A DNA stretch of 64,000 nt from Pseudomonas mendocina (GCA_037482215.1 CP148074.1:3410001-3474000); one strand, 5' to 3'; shown: positions 54,807 through 64,000, counted from the stretch's first letter. Numbers and translations are program-made. Notes: generated from the letters alone by a model not told the origin.

Positions 54807-56069
54807 ATGAGTCGTCTTAATCAGGAGCTGAGCCTGTTGCAGGGCGTCGGCCTGCTCAGCACGTCGTTGCTGGGCACCGGTATTTTTGTCATCCCGGCAC
54901 TGGCTGCAACCGCTGCCGGTGAGGCGTCATTGTGGGCGTGGATGCTGCTGATCGCACTGGTCTTGCCGGTGGCCTTCACCTTCGCTCAGCTTGGCCGACA
55001 GTTCCCCCATGCAGGCGGTGCGCCGCACCTGATTGGTCGCGCCTTCGGTCCACGCATGGAGCGGCTGAGCGCCCTGCTGTTTCTGGCGGTGATCCCTGTG
55101 GGGCTGCCGGCCGCGTTGAGTATTGCCAGTGGCTTCTGGCAGAACCTGTTTGGTCTTAACTCGACAGAAAACCTGTTGATCCAACTAGGCACGCTGGGGG
55201 CGATGCTGATCTTGGGGCAGCGCCCGGCTAAAGCTTCTGGGCTGATTCAGGGGGTGATTGCGGTAGCGATCATCCTGACGGTGGCACTGATTTGGTGGAA
55301 GGCTGACCTGCCCAGAAGCCAACAGGCGCTGGTTCCTTCAATCAGTGGCTCTTGGCATTTGCTGCCAGTGGCACTGGGGGTGATGTTTTGGTGCTTTGTC
55401 GGTATCGAGGCCTTTACCCATCTGGGCGAAGAGTTCAAAAATCCAAGGAGGGATTTCCCTCTGGCACTGCTGTTCGGTGTATTGCTAGCTGGACTGGTGT
55501 ACTGGGCTTGCTCCGTAGCAGTGCTGAGTCTGAATGCTTATGGCAATGTGCAAACTGACTCTGGCTCAATGCCGTTGATGCTGTCACGTCTGTTTGGCGA
55601 GAAGGCACACATCCTTGCCGCACTGATCGGCTACCTGGCCTGTTTCGCCTCGATGAACGTCTACATCCAGGGTTTTGCCCGACTGATCTGGAGCCTGGCA
55701 GATGAAGGCAAGTTGCCGAATGCACTGGCCAGCCGTAACCGCCATGGTGTGCCCGCCCGTGCGCTGTTGTTAGTGATTGCGGTGTGCGCTCTATGCGCCA
55801 GCTTGGCGCATGGGCTGGCGCTAACGGTGGATGACCTGATCCGCTACGCCAACGGCAACTTTGTCTTGATCTACCTGTTCAGCATGGCCGCAGGCTGGGT
55901 GCTGCTACGCGGTTATGCAAGGCATCTGGCGGCATTCAGCACGCTGCTGTGCTCCCTGGTCGTACTTATGCTGGGCTGGGATGTGAGCTATGCGCTGTTG
56001 CTTTGGGCAACACTAGGGGTGTTAGATTTGTTGCGGCACCCCGTCGAAGGGTGGTCAATCAAGAGCTAG
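54807..56069 (+). CDS. yjeH: YjeH-like amino-acid exporter (APC family)
   Basis: 420 residues, twelve membrane helices. The start LSLLQGVGLLSTSLLGTGIF has the GTGIF unwound helix of APC carriers; FWCFVGIEAFTHLGEEFKNP and PRRDFPLALLFGVLLAGLVY follow. E. coli YjeH exports methionine and branched-chain amino acids. A divergent Lrp-type regulator, 135 bp away, is the expected partner. Confidence 0.85.
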   Translation: MSRLNQELSLLQGVGLLSTSLLGTGIFVIPALAATAAGEASLWAWMLLIALVLPVAFTFAQLGRQFPHAGGAPHLIGRAFGPRMERLSALLFLAVIPVGLPAALSIASGFWQNLFGLNSTENLLIQLGTLGAMLILGQRPAKASGLIQGVIAVAIILTVALIWWKADLPRSQQALVPSISGSWHLLPVALGVMFWCFVGIEAFTHLGEEFKNPRRDFPLALLFGVLLAGLVYWACSVAVLSLNAYGNVQTDSGSMPLMLSRLFGEKAHILAALIGYLACFASMNVYIQGFARLIWSLADEGKLPNALASRNRHGVPARALLLVIAVCALCASLAHGLALTVDDLIRYANGNFVLIYLFSMAAGWVLLRGYARHLAAFSTLLCSLVVLMLGWDVSYALLLWATLGVLDLLRHPVEGWSIKS

Positions 56070-56181
56070 CTGATCATTCACCAAGACAATTTTCAATGCA
56101 GTCCCCTGCGAAATACAACTTGAAGTCCAATCCTTGCTGTATTGCCGCTATGCTTTGTGAAGGCATTCAAAAGGACTAACT

Positions 56182-57516
56182 ATGCGCCGTATTCTCAACG
56201 ATCTGAAAATCCTCATCCTCGCGAACCTGTGGATCGTACCGGTACTGGCCGGGCTTATTGGAGCCCTGTTCTATTTCGTAGCCCCACCACCGCCCATGCA
56301 TGCCCGTATGGCAACAGGCTCGGAAACAGGTGGATACCACGCGTTTGCCCGCAAACTCCAAACCGAACTGGCCACGCACGGATTTGAACTTGAGCTGGTG
56401 ACCAGTTCTGGGTCGCAGCAGAATTTACAAAAACTGCTCGATGACGAGGTCGAGCTGGCAATGGTTCAGAGCGGCCAGGAACTAACGCTGACAGCGCAAC
56501 AGCAGGAAAACCTGACGGGCATGGGCGTGATGTATAAAGAGCCGTTGTGGCTGTTTATCGCCAAAGATCAAAAATACGAGCAGTTTTCCGACCTGAGCGC
56601 ACTGCGCCTAGGCATCGGCTCAGCAAACAGTGGCACCTTAGCGGTGACGGCTGCTCTATTTGAGGCAAACGGCATTAAGGGTGAGCAATACCCCAAAAGC
56701 TGGGAACAAGTGGGCGGAGGCAAGGCGGCTGACGCTCTGCTCGAAGGCAAGCTGGATGCTGCCTTCTTTATCGGCCCTGCCGAAAACCACCTCATTCAGC
56801 GTTTGGCTGCCAATCCGGCAGTAAAACTCGTGAGCTTGCGCCGCACGGATGCCTATCTGGCCCGCTTGCCATACCTGAGCAAAGTTGACGTCAGCGAAGG
56901 CATGCTCAACATGGCCAGTAACGTCCCAGCTGAAGACATCGTCACCCTAGGGCCGGTCGCTACAATGGTCTCAGGAGAATCCTTCCATCCGTCCTTAACC
57001 CCTCTAATTTTGGAGGCTGCACGAACGGTTCTGGAGCAAGGCAGCCTGCTTGATCCGGCGGGTGACTATCCCGCTCGCCCTACTCGCTCGCTCAACATGT
57101 TAAGCGAGACTACCTATTACTACGACAAGGGCCTGCCCATCCTGCAACGCTACTTGCCGTTCCGCATTGCATCATTGGCAGACCGCTACATCATTCTGGC
57201 AATCCCGCTGCTGGTCTTGCTCTTCCCCCTGTTCAAAGCCATCGGGCCGATCTACCAATGGCGTATCCGTGCACGTATTTACCGTTGGTACAAACATCTG
57301 CGGGAAATCGACCAGCAACTGTACAAAGGCCGACTGAGTTGCTCGCTGGACGAAGAAATCGCCCGTCTGGAACGACTTGAGGATGAACTGGCGCAGGTCG
57401 AAGTGCCGCTGTCTTACTCCAGCGAACTGTACGAACTGCATATGCACCTGCGTTACATGATCGACAGGCTGATTGCCCATAAGCAACGCACGACTGAACA
57501 AGGTCAGGTCGGGTAA
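56182..57516 (+). CDS. TAXI-family substrate-binding protein, membrane-anchored
   Basis: 444 residues. N-terminal membrane segment (ILANLWIVPVLAGLIGALFY) then a TAXI-type binding domain: MATGSETGGYHAFARKLQTE, TSSGSQQNLQKLLDDEVELA, GIGSANSGTLAVTAALFEAN and DAAFFIGPAENHLIQRLA. A second membrane segment (YIILAIPLLVLLFPLFKAIG) and a coiled-coil C-terminus (LDEEIARLERLEDELAQVEV) follow. Classic TAXI proteins feed TRAP transporters and end after the domain; here no TRAP permease is adjacent, so it may sense rather than deliver ligand. AAGGAC supports the start. Confidence 0.85.
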   Translation: MRRILNDLKILILANLWIVPVLAGLIGALFYFVAPPPPMHARMATGSETGGYHAFARKLQTELATHGFELELVTSSGSQQNLQKLLDDEVELAMVQSGQELTLTAQQQENLTGMGVMYKEPLWLFIAKDQKYEQFSDLSALRLGIGSANSGTLAVTAALFEANGIKGEQYPKSWEQVGGGKAADALLEGKLDAAFFIGPAENHLIQRLAANPAVKLVSLRRTDAYLARLPYLSKVDVSEGMLNMASNVPAEDIVTLGPVATMVSGESFHPSLTPLILEAARTVLEQGSLLDPAGDYPARPTRSLNMLSETTYYYDKGLPILQRYLPFRIASLADRYIILAIPLLVLLFPLFKAIGPIYQWRIRARIYRWYKHLREIDQQLYKGRLSCSLDEEIARLERLEDELAQVEVPLSYSSELYELHMHLRYMIDRLIAHKQRTTEQGQVG

Positions 57517-57552
57517 CATGCTGCCTTTCTGTTCACGCATCACGAGACCGCT

Positions 57553-58560
57553 ATGCCGATCCGCCATTGCATTGTTCACCTGATCGACAAGAAGCCAGAC
57601 GGCAGCCCGGCCGTTCTGCACGCCCGGGACACTGAACTTGAACCCTCCCAGGCCATCGAGAACATGCTCGCTGACCTTAATGAGAGCTACAACGCCAAAC
57701 AGGGCAAGGCCTGGGGCTTCTTTCATGAGGAGTCAGCGGCCTTCCCATTCAGTGGCTGGCTAAAGGCCTACTTGGATGAGAGCCAGGACTTCACCGCGTT
57801 CACCCGCCAGGCCGTGGAGCAACTGCAAAAGCTGATGGAGGAATCCAACCTGTCAGCAGGTGGACACGTCCTCTTTGCTCACTATCAGCAAGGCATGACC
57901 GACTACCTGGCCATTGCCCTGCTGCACCACAGCGAAGGTGTTGCAGTGAATGACTCGCTGGATGTCACCCCTGCCAAACACTTGGACTTGGGACAGCTGC
58001 ATTTGGCTGCACGCATCAACATTTCCGAGTGGCGCAATAACGCTAACTCCAAGCAGTACATTTCCTTCATCAAAGGCAAAAACGGCAAGAAAGTTTCGGA
58101 GTACTTCCGCGACTTTATCGGCTGCCAAGAAGGCGTAGACGGCCCCGGCGAAACACGTACCCTGCTCAAAGCCTTCAGCGATTTCGTCGAGAGTGAAGAC
58201 CTGCCTGAAGAACAGGCACGGGACAAGACCAAAACGTTGGTCAGCTATGCTACCAGCCAAGCCAAACAGGGCGAGCCAATTACCCTGGAAGAACTGTCAG
58301 GCTTGATTGATGAGGATCGCCCTAAAGCGTTCTACGACCATATCCGTAACAAAGATTATGGTCTGTCGCCTGAAATCCCGGCTGACAAACGCACCATCAG
58401 CCAGTTCCAACGCTTCACGGGTCGTGCTGAAGGCCTGTCGATCAGCTTTGAAGCCCACCTGCTGGGCTCCAAAATCGAGTTCAATGAAGACAGCGGCACG
58501 TTGGTAATCCACAACCTGCCTACGCAGCTGGTGGATCAACTTAAACGGCGCAAAGGCTGA
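57553..58560 (+). CDS. yejK: Nucleoid-associated protein YejK (NdpA)
   Basis: 335 residues matching the NdpA family: [60 protein letters not shown] region, [20 protein letters not shown] and [20 protein letters not shown]. Binds the nucleoid and spermidine in enterics. In E. coli it lies by yejL and yejM; here a GIY-YIG gene and a YejM-like gene follow. Confidence 0.93.
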   Translation: MPIRHCIVHLIDKKPDGSPAVLHARDTELEPSQAIENMLADLNESYNAKQGKAWGFFHEESAAFPFSGWLKAYLDESQDFTAFTRQAVEQLQKLMEESNLSAGGHVLFAHYQQGMTDYLAIALLHHSEGVAVNDSLDVTPAKHLDLGQLHLAARINISEWRNNANSKQYISFIKGKNGKKVSEYFRDFIGCQEGVDGPGETRTLLKAFSDFVESEDLPEEQARDKTKTLVSYATSQAKQGEPITLEELSGLIDEDRPKAFYDHIRNKDYGLSPEIPADKRTISQFQRFTGRAEGLSISFEAHLLGSKIEFNEDSGTLVIHNLPTQLVDQLKRRKG

Positions 58561-58593
58561 CTCATACGGTGGGGGCAGCTTAGACAGCGGCCC

Positions 58594-58950
58594 TCACTGT
58601 AACTGCACATCAGACTCTTTATGTCTGCGTACTACGCACTCTCGGGTATCAGCCATAGTCCCCGACTGCCAGTCGTGCACCAACACCTCTTTAGCAGTTT
58701 TTTTCAGCGCCTTAATCGCCCGCTCTCGACGCAACGCATCACCCTTTGTTGAGCATTGCTCGATATACACCAGGGCTACTGCTGGGCTGGAATGAAAGAA
58801 ACGGGCGCCCTTACCACTCTGATGCTTGGCAAAACGTTTGTGGGGATCATCACTGATGCCACAGTAAAGTGCGCCATTGGCGGCGCGCACCAGATAAACA
58901 AACCAGGGAGCGGGGGCAATAGCTGTTTGAGGGGGGCTTTTGTCAGACAT
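58594..58950 (-). CDS. GIY-YIG domain protein of the YhbQ/UPF0213 family
   Basis: 118 residues with one GIY-YIG domain: [20 protein letters not shown] (YxV ... LYCGI), [20 protein letters not shown] and [16 protein letters not shown]. YhbQ-type proteins are single-domain nucleases with broad nicking or structure-specific activity and uncertain role. ATG at 58950; an upstream TTG two codons earlier is in frame. It is opposite to yejK, which ends 33 bp away. Confidence 0.88.
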   Translation of the reverse strand: MSDKSPPQTAIAPAPWFVYLVRAANGALYCGISDDPHKRFAKHQSGKGARFFHSSPAVALVYIEQCSTKGDALRRERAIKALKKTAKEVLVHDWQSGTMADTRECVVRRHKESDVQLQ

Positions 58951-59225
58951 GGGCAATGATGAAAGAAAGTTACGGCGATCTTAACAGAGGCCGAATAAAG
59001 CCGATCTGTGGGATTGTCGGCTACTGACTCACAATTGTTGCCAACAAGCCTTTGCCCATCACGATACACGTACTAGAGTCTATCGGCTTATTAGACATCT
59101 GGTGCCAGATTAGTCACTGCCTATCGGCGTTGCCAAGTTGCTCACGGCTCATCTACCGTACCTGCATACCTTTGCCATGGATTGCACTGAAGGCATCTGC
59201 CTGCGTGCCTGTTTGGAAACCCCAT

Positions 59226-61061
59226 ATGCTTCACTCAAGAGCTCTGCGCCCCTACAGCGCCTATTGGTCAATCACCTGGTTGCTGACAGCCCTCAACCTA
59301 GGGCGTTTCTACGATCTGCAGAGCCCATCCTGGCTATTGTTCTACCAACTCGTGCTGATCGGCAGTTATGCTCTGATGTTCATTGCCTTGCCTTGGCTGG
59401 TGTGTAGGCTGGCGCTAAAACGGATACCGAAAGTCGCTCCCGTACTGGCAGTCGTTCTAGCAACGTTTGTTCACCTGGCCTTGTATGGCGACTCCCTACT
59501 CTGGCAGTTGTATGGCTTTCACATCAACGGATTCGTCTGGAATATCCTGACCACCCCTGGAGGGCTGGCTGCTCTAGGAGCCTCTGCCTCAACCGAGCGG
59601 GATGTCGCCCTGCTGGTTATTGGCATCTTGCTCCTGCAAAGCCTGTTGCTGTTCGTATCCTCCTTTATCGCTCGCTTACGCATACCGCTTGCGCGGATGG
59701 CCTGGGTCATCCCCCTGTTTTTCCTGGCTACCCTTGGCGAGCGCTTCAGCTACAGCATCAGCCACTTCTATGGTTACAGCCCGGTGCTGGAAAACGCCCA
59801 GCGCACCCCGTTCTACCAACCGCTGACCATGCGCCGGATACTTGAGCAACAACTCGGACTCGAACGTCCTCAGCGTCTGGAAGTCGATGGCACCGAGCTA
59901 AAAGGTCGACTGCGTTACCCGCAGGAGTCGCTGAAGATTGAGGCACCGAGCAAACCGCTAAATCTGGTCTGGCTGGTGGCCGAATCCTGGCGGGCCGACA
60001 GCCTCAGCCCAAGCGTGATGCCGCAAACCTATGCCTTTGCTCAGAATGCCCAGCATTACACCCGGCATTATTCTGGAGGTAACGGTACCCGCATCGGCAT
60101 GTTCTCGCAGTTCTATGGGTTGGCAGCTAACCTCTGGTTCCCCGTGTTAGATGCCCGTATCGGCAGTCCGCTGATCAGCGCCCTGCAAGAGCAGGACTAC
60201 CAAATAAGGCTGTTCACCAGTGCGCGCTTCACCTACCCGGAATTCGACAAGACTCTGTTCGTCAACGTTCCTCGTGACCAGATGTTTACAGACGACAAAG
60301 GTCCGACCTGGCAGCGCGACCGCCGCAACGTAGAGCGGCTGCTGGAGTTTATCGACCAACGCGATCCCGCCAAGCCGTTTATGACCTTCATGTTTTTCGA
60401 GTCGCCTCACGCCAATTACGACTTCCCACCGGAGTCAGTCATAGAGCCGGACTACCTGCCCGACTTCAGTTACGCCAGCATGAAACTGGAACGGGATATC
60501 GGTGGCATCCACAAGCGCTACATCAACGCGGTACATCACCTGGACAGCCAGCTCAGTCGCGTGACTAAGCACTTGAAAGAGAATGGTCTTCTCGATAACA
60601 CCATCGTGATCATCACCGGCGATCACGGCGAGGAATTCATGGAAAAAGGCCGTTGGGGCCACAACTCCACCTTTGTCGATGAACAGATCCGAGTCCCACT
60701 TGTACTGTCCGTACCGGGCCGCGCACCTTATCAAGAGACCTTGCGCACCAGCCATGTTGATCTGCTGCCAACCCTGATGCCACTGCTGGGCGTGAAAAAC
60801 CCTGCACAGCAATATTCGATTGGCTACAGCCTGTTCAACCCGCAACCAAGACGCACGCTGCTGGCTGGGGACTGGGATCGGCTAGCCTTTATGACTGAGC
60901 AATACAAGCTGGTTCTGCCCTTCAGTAGCGGTAGCTTTGATGCACTGCAAGCCACCTCCGCGGACGATAAGCCAGTGGAAAATACAGATGAGGTACTGCA
61001 AAAGAATCTACCGCAAATACAGGAACAGATGCGTACCCTGCGGGGTTTTCTGGCCCAATAA
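59226..61061 (+). CDS. yejM: YejM-like membrane sulfatase-fold protein
   Basis: 611 residues. An N-terminal membrane part with five segments (ALRPYSAYWSITWLLTALNL, PSWLLFYQLVLIGSYALMFI, VAPVLAVVLATFVHLALYGD) precedes a periplasmic sulfatase/alkaline-phosphatase domain: VWLVAESWRADSLSPSVMPQ, the Thr site in SGGNGTRIGMFSQFYG, ITGDHGEEFMEKGRWGHNST. YejM/PbgA binds LPS and regulates LpxC turnover in enterics rather than hydrolysing sulfate. ATG at 59226, 58 codons into a longer frame, is chosen because the upstream part is not a membrane start and lacks support. Confidence 0.87.
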   Translation: MLHSRALRPYSAYWSITWLLTALNLGRFYDLQSPSWLLFYQLVLIGSYALMFIALPWLVCRLALKRIPKVAPVLAVVLATFVHLALYGDSLLWQLYGFHINGFVWNILTTPGGLAALGASASTERDVALLVIGILLLQSLLLFVSSFIARLRIPLARMAWVIPLFFLATLGERFSYSISHFYGYSPVLENAQRTPFYQPLTMRRILEQQLGLERPQRLEVDGTELKGRLRYPQESLKIEAPSKPLNLVWLVAESWRADSLSPSVMPQTYAFAQNAQHYTRHYSGGNGTRIGMFSQFYGLAANLWFPVLDARIGSPLISALQEQDYQIRLFTSARFTYPEFDKTLFVNVPRDQMFTDDKGPTWQRDRRNVERLLEFIDQRDPAKPFMTFMFFESPHANYDFPPESVIEPDYLPDFSYASMKLERDIGGIHKRYINAVHHLDSQLSRVTKHLKENGLLDNTIVIITGDHGEEFMEKGRWGHNSTFVDEQIRVPLVLSVPGRAPYQETLRTSHVDLLPTLMPLLGVKNPAQQYSIGYSLFNPQPRRTLLAGDWDRLAFMTEQYKLVLPFSSGSFDALQATSADDKPVENTDEVLQKNLPQIQEQMRTLRGFLAQ

Positions 61062-61064
61062 TAA

Positions 61065-61099
61065 AAGGCCGCGGCCCCCAAGCGGGAGCAGCGGCCCTT
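61065..61099. terminator. Probable bidirectional terminator
   Basis: AAGGCCGC ... GCGGCC(C)TT with an imperfect GC stem and a long loop between the stop at 61061 and the opposing ycaC stop (61125). Confidence 0.45.
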
Positions 61100-61124
61100 G
61101 CAAACACTCAGGCAAACAACTCAG

Positions 61125-61739
61125 TTACTTCTGGTTGAAGCTCTGGATCAGGTTGGAGTATGCCGGCAGGTGGCTGCCCAGAATACCGCCGAAACCTTCG
61201 ATGTCGTTGCGCCAGTCACGATGCAGCTCGCAACCTACGCTGAAGAAGTTCATCAGCTGAGCGCCCGCTTGGGACATGCGGTTCAGCGCAGCGTCCCGCA
61301 CGCTGGTGTTGAATGTCCCGGAAGCGTCAACAACGACGAATACGTCGTAACCTGCTTCAAGCGCAGACAGGGTTGGGAAGGTCACGCACACATCGGTTAC
61401 CACACCCGCGATAATCAGTTGCTTGCGGCCAGTAGCCTTAATGGCGTTAACGAAGTCTTCGTTATCCCAAGCATTGATCTGGCCTGGGCGGGCGATGTAC
61501 GGAGAGTCTGGGAACATGGCCTTCAGCTCTGGAACGATCGGGCCATTAGGGCCAGTTTCAAAGCTAGTAGTCAGAATAGTCGGCAGGTTAAAGAACTTAC
61601 CGATGTTCCCGAGCGCGAGAACGTTATTTTTGAACTCATCTGGCGTGTAGTCACGTACCAGTGAGAGCAAGCCTGCCTGGTGGTCAACCAGCAGCAGTAC
61701 CGCATCATCCTTGTTCAGGCGCTTGTAAGTGAAAGACAT
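61125..61739 (-). CDS. ycaC: YcaC-like isochorismatase-fold hydrolase
   Basis: 204 residues. Active-site residues of YcaC are in place: D19 in LLLVDHQAG, R84 in YIARPGQ (Arg in place of the usual Lys, as in YcaC) and C118 in VVTDVCVTFPT. The fold is a cysteine hydrolase of the isochorismatase group; substrate is unknown. Divergent from a LysR regulator, which likely controls it. Confidence 0.88.
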   Translation of the reverse strand: MSFTYKRLNKDDAVLLLVDHQAGLLSLVRDYTPDEFKNNVLALGNIGKFFNLPTILTTSFETGPNGPIVPELKAMFPDSPYIARPGQINAWDNEDFVNAIKATGRKQLIIAGVVTDVCVTFPTLSALEAGYDVFVVVDASGTFNTSVRDAALNRMSQAGAQLMNFFSVGCELHRDWRNDIEGFGGILGSHLPAYSNLIQSFNQK

Positions 61740-61846
61740 GTGAATCTCCTATCGAATGTCAAAACCGCATACAGAAAAATCCGTACAGCGGTCCTAAAGC
61801 TTAGTCGGCACATTCCGATCTGCACACCGAGCGTGAGCGAAATCAC

Positions 61847-61865
61847 TGTTCTGTAATAGCGAACA
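61847..61865. promoter_or_regulatory. Candidate LysR operator between ycaC and its regulator
   Basis: TGTTC-TGTAATAGC-GAACA, 5-bp arms with a 9-base spacer and an embedded T-N11-A, in the 179-base divergent region. Assignment is by position and shape only. Confidence 0.4.
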
Positions 61866-61918
61866 ATGAATGGACTATAAATCGCTATTCTTATGGAAAT
61901 TACAGAAATGTCAGACCC

Positions 61919-62836
61919 ATGAAACTTGATCTTCAGGAAATAGAGACCTTTATTCAGGTTGTCGAGCACGGCAGTGTCAGCCTTGCTGCAGAGCACATCA
62001 ACGTATCCAAATCTGTTGTTAGCAAACGTCTGAGCGATTTAGAAAAGCGCCTCAACGCTAATCTGCTCTACCGTTCTACACGCAAAGTCACCCCTACTGA
62101 AAACGGTCGACAGTTCTACAAGCAAAGCAAAGCGGCTATTGCCGACCTCAGCGAAGCTGCCGAATCAGCGGCTTTTGCAGACAGCGGCCTGTGCGGCAGC
62201 ATGCGAATTTTGGCGCCCATGAGTTTGGGTACTCTCTGGTTGGCCCCTCGGGTGGCTGAGTTCATGCAGCTGCACCCGCGTATACAGATCAACCTGCAGC
62301 TAGACGATCGGCTCACCGATTTTGAGCGTGAAGGCTACGACTTGTGTCTGCGTATATCACGTATCCGCGACAGCGCATTGATCGCCCGTGAACTGTCCAA
62401 TAGCCCACGGCATTTGTGCTGCAGCCCCGCGTATGCAGAACAACACGGCGTTCCTTTAAACGCGGCAGAAATCCTTGACCACCCCATTATTGGGTACAGC
62501 AATGTGTCTGCCAGCCAGGTATGGGCCTTTCACTCATTAGATAACCCCAACGAGCTTGTCAGCCTGTCGCCGCAGGGGCGCTTTACCACCAACAATGGAG
62601 AAGTGATGCGGGATATGGCAGTTCAAGGCCTGGGGTTAAGCGTGCTGCCAGAGTTCATCATTCATCAACAACTGGCCAATGGCTCACTGATTACACTGGA
62701 GCCGGGTGTCAGACCTGTAGATGACAAGATATACGCGCTTTACCCTCGCTCCAGCCGCTCACTTCGCAAGGTGCTAGCACTCTGCGATTTCCTTCAGCAG
62801 AGTCTTATGTCGGCCCCATGGTCCCCCAGCCGATGA
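61919..62836 (+). CDS. LysR-family transcriptional regulator (CrgA-like branch)
   Basis: 305 residues. N-terminal winged helix-turn-helix (FIQVVEHGSVSLAAEHINVS, KSVVSKRLSDLEKRLNANLL) and the LysR effector domain (GSMRILAPMSLGTLWLAPRV, EFMQLHPRIQINLQLDDRLT). Length is standard. It diverges from ycaC, so it probably governs that gene and perhaps itself. Confidence 0.9.
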   Translation: MKLDLQEIETFIQVVEHGSVSLAAEHINVSKSVVSKRLSDLEKRLNANLLYRSTRKVTPTENGRQFYKQSKAAIADLSEAAESAAFADSGLCGSMRILAPMSLGTLWLAPRVAEFMQLHPRIQINLQLDDRLTDFEREGYDLCLRISRIRDSALIARELSNSPRHLCCSPAYAEQHGVPLNAAEILDHPIIGYSNVSASQVWAFHSLDNPNELVSLSPQGRFTTNNGEVMRDMAVQGLGLSVLPEFIIHQQLANGSLITLEPGVRPVDDKIYALYPRSSRSLRKVLALCDFLQQSLMSAPWSPSR

Positions 62837-62879
62837 AAACAAACTTTTGAATGTGTGTGTTTAGCGAGACCTAAGCGAT

Positions 62880-63302
62880 ATGAACTACGGGGTAGGCGAT
62901 ACTTCCTATCAGGCGGCTGGCGGTTTTGAAGGCCTGAAGCGCCTGTGCAGGGACTTTTACCAGCTGATGGATCAACGCCCTGAAGCGGCCAAATTACGCA
63001 GTTTGCATGGAGAAGACCTGTCCATCAGCCAGGACAAACTGGCCTGTTTTCTCAGTGGCTGGCTAGGAGGCCCCAGGCTGTTCAGCGAGAAGTACGGCTC
63101 AATATCCATACCCGCGTTCCATGCACGCTGGCCAATTGATGAAGCCCTCAGCCAGAGCTGGCTGGACTGCATGGCCAGTGCCATTGCGCGTCAGTCGTAT
63201 GCCCCGGATTTTGCTGAATACCTGCTGACTCAACTACGCGTTCCTGCGGCCAGGGTGGTTCAGGCCAGCCGCAACCGTCATGGTACGGAATCTACAAACT
63301 AA
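62880..63302 (+). CDS. Group II truncated haemoglobin
   Basis: 140 residues, 2/2 globin fold: DTSYQAAGGFEGLKRLCRDF and YQLMDQRPEAAKLRSLHGED at the start, the proximal-side KYGSISIPAFHARWPIDEAL, and SQSWLDCMASAIARQSYA. The Trp near the C-terminal half (QSWLDCM) is the group II G8 Trp. Function in O2/NO chemistry. Followed by a GC-rich hairpin and then the flavin monooxygenase gene. Confidence 0.88.
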   Translation: MNYGVGDTSYQAAGGFEGLKRLCRDFYQLMDQRPEAAKLRSLHGEDLSISQDKLACFLSGWLGGPRLFSEKYGSISIPAFHARWPIDEALSQSWLDCMASAIARQSYAPDFAEYLLTQLRVPAARVVQASRNRHGTESTN

Positions 63303-63308
63303 CCCCCC

Positions 63309-63342
63309 CGGCCTTGAGTGCCTATATAACGCCTCAAGGCCG
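63309..63342 (+). terminator. Hairpin after the truncated haemoglobin
   Basis: CGGCCTTGAG ... CTCAAGGCCG, perfect 10-bp arms (63309-63318/63333-63342) with a 14-base loop, 7 bp after the stop. The T-run that follows is short (CCTTT), so strength is uncertain. Confidence 0.55.
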
Positions 63343-63498
63343 CATCCTTTACAGGCGGAATGCCCCCGCAGTTTTTTCCTAGCCAGCGACTACAAAAATC
63401 ATCATTTCGCGTTTCCCGGGTTCTGCACAGAATGGCCCTGACATTCACGTTGGGCGCATTCATTGCGCGAGCGCAAGCAGAACAAGAAGAGGCTGGAG

Positions 63499-64000
63499 AT
63501 GAACGATTTAAATCAAACTGCCATCGGCAACACCACTCCACTGACGCCACAGGCAATCGAGATCGACACCCTTGTTGTCGGCGCAGGCCAGGCTGGCGTT
63601 GCAATGAGCGAGCACCTGACCAATCTCGGTGTTCCACACCTTGTTCTGGAGCGCAATCGCATTGCTGAAGCATGGCGCACCGGACGTTGGGACTCGCTGG
63701 TAGCCAATGGCCCGGCCTGGCACGACCGCTTTCCGGGCATGGAGTTTGAAGGCGTCCCGGCCGACGGTTTCCCCCACAAGGAGCAGGTGGCTGATTACTT
63801 CGTAGCCTATGCTAAAAAATTCAACGCCCCTATTCGCACCGGCGTCGAAGTGAAAAAAGTTGTGCGCAATGCTGACCGTGCAGGTTTCACCGTAGAGACC
63901 TCAGAAGGCATCATTCAGGCTCGTCGTGTGGTCTCCGCCACAGGCCCGTTTCAGAAGCCAGTGATCCCAGCCATTGCGCCTAATGACCCCAGTATCACGC
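63499..64000 (+). CDS. Flavin-containing monooxygenase (partial)
   Basis: At least 167 residues to the window end. GAGG lies seven bases before the ATG. The FAD-binding GxGxxG is in TLVVGAGQAGVAMSEHLTNL (near 24-43), then ERNRIAEAWRTGRWDSLVAN and GFPHKEQVADYFVAYAKKFN; the strand RRVVSATGPFQKPVIPA is the ATG motif of FMO-type oxidoreductases. NAD(P)H-dependent oxygenation of a heteroatom is likely but the substrate is unknown. The C-terminus is outside the window. Confidence 0.8.
   Translation, partial: MNDLNQTAIGNTTPLTPQAIEIDTLVVGAGQAGVAMSEHLTNLGVPHLVLERNRIAEAWRTGRWDSLVANGPAWHDRFPGMEFEGVPADGFPHKEQVADYFVAYAKKFNAPIRTGVEVKKVVRNADRAGFTVETSEGIIQARRVVSATGPFQKPVIPAIAPNDPSIT

Noticed and set aside
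63452..63468. Sigma-54-like GGCGCA-TTCA-TTGC upstream of the flavin monooxygenase
   Set aside because: GG-N10-GC spacing fits, but no TGTTG-N6-CAACA palindrome lies 85-87 bp upstream and the -24 box is poor; probably chance.

Overview
The window reads as Pseudomonas chromosome. The gene order lptG-lptF / pepA-holC-valS, the taurine/sulfone-type sfn sulfur genes, the REP-like GTAGGAGCGG repeats, yejK-yejM and sbcDC all fit that genus. I cannot name the species. There are no rRNA or tRNA genes, no CRISPR array and no intact insertion sequence that I can see.

1-6.7 kb is accessory DNA, probably one end of an integrated mobile element or genomic island. A leftward gene string (two-winged-helix protein, AlpA-type regulator, frameshifted inovirus Gp2-like gene, 716-residue protein with a C-terminal PD-(D/E)xK nuclease-like domain, and two small genes) diverges from a basic, AT-hook-like protein across an AT-rich control region with a 12-bp palindrome. 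No integrase is inside the window. A hairpin terminator and a tandem 12-bp repeat mark the right-hand edge. 6.8-8.8 kb holds a Bcr/CflA-type drug exporter and a small secreted peptide gene.

9.0-31.2 kb is a large organosulfur-scavenging cluster. It contains sfnE-sfnC-sfnR followed by ssuD and an amidohydrolase; a leftward operon of an SfnB-type oxidoreductase, a DszA/NtaA-type monooxygenase and metI-metQ-metN-like transporter genes; a second leftward operon of sfnF (stopped by an amber codon), sfnG, a degenerate AMP-binding protein and a complete Liv-type ABC transporter; and rightward genes for a DszC-like monooxygenase, an OmpW porin and another SfnB-type protein. Five sigma-54 type promoters (GG-N10-GC or close) head these units. 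Each has a TGTTG-N6-CAACA-like palindrome whose near edge lies 85-87 bp upstream of the -24 GG, the expected layout for control by the locally encoded sigma-54 activator SfnR, including autoregulation of sfnECR. Together the genes would take up organosulfur compounds, oxidise sulfones, sulfinates and sulfonates with reduced flavin, and release sulfite.

31.5-64 kb is ordinary core genome: a cold-shock protein, an RDD membrane protein, a PAS-PAS-GGDEF-EAL protein overlapping a PAS chemoreceptor gene, lptG-lptF, pepA-holC-valS, two SLC13-type permeases around rlmF, a 0.6-kb stretch of intergenic repeats, lrp-like/sbcD/sbcC, a YjeH-like exporter, a TAXI-type binding protein, yejK, a GIY-YIG protein, a YejM-like sulfatase-fold protein, ycaC with a divergent LysR regulator, a truncated haemoglobin, and the start of a flavin monooxygenase cut by the window end.
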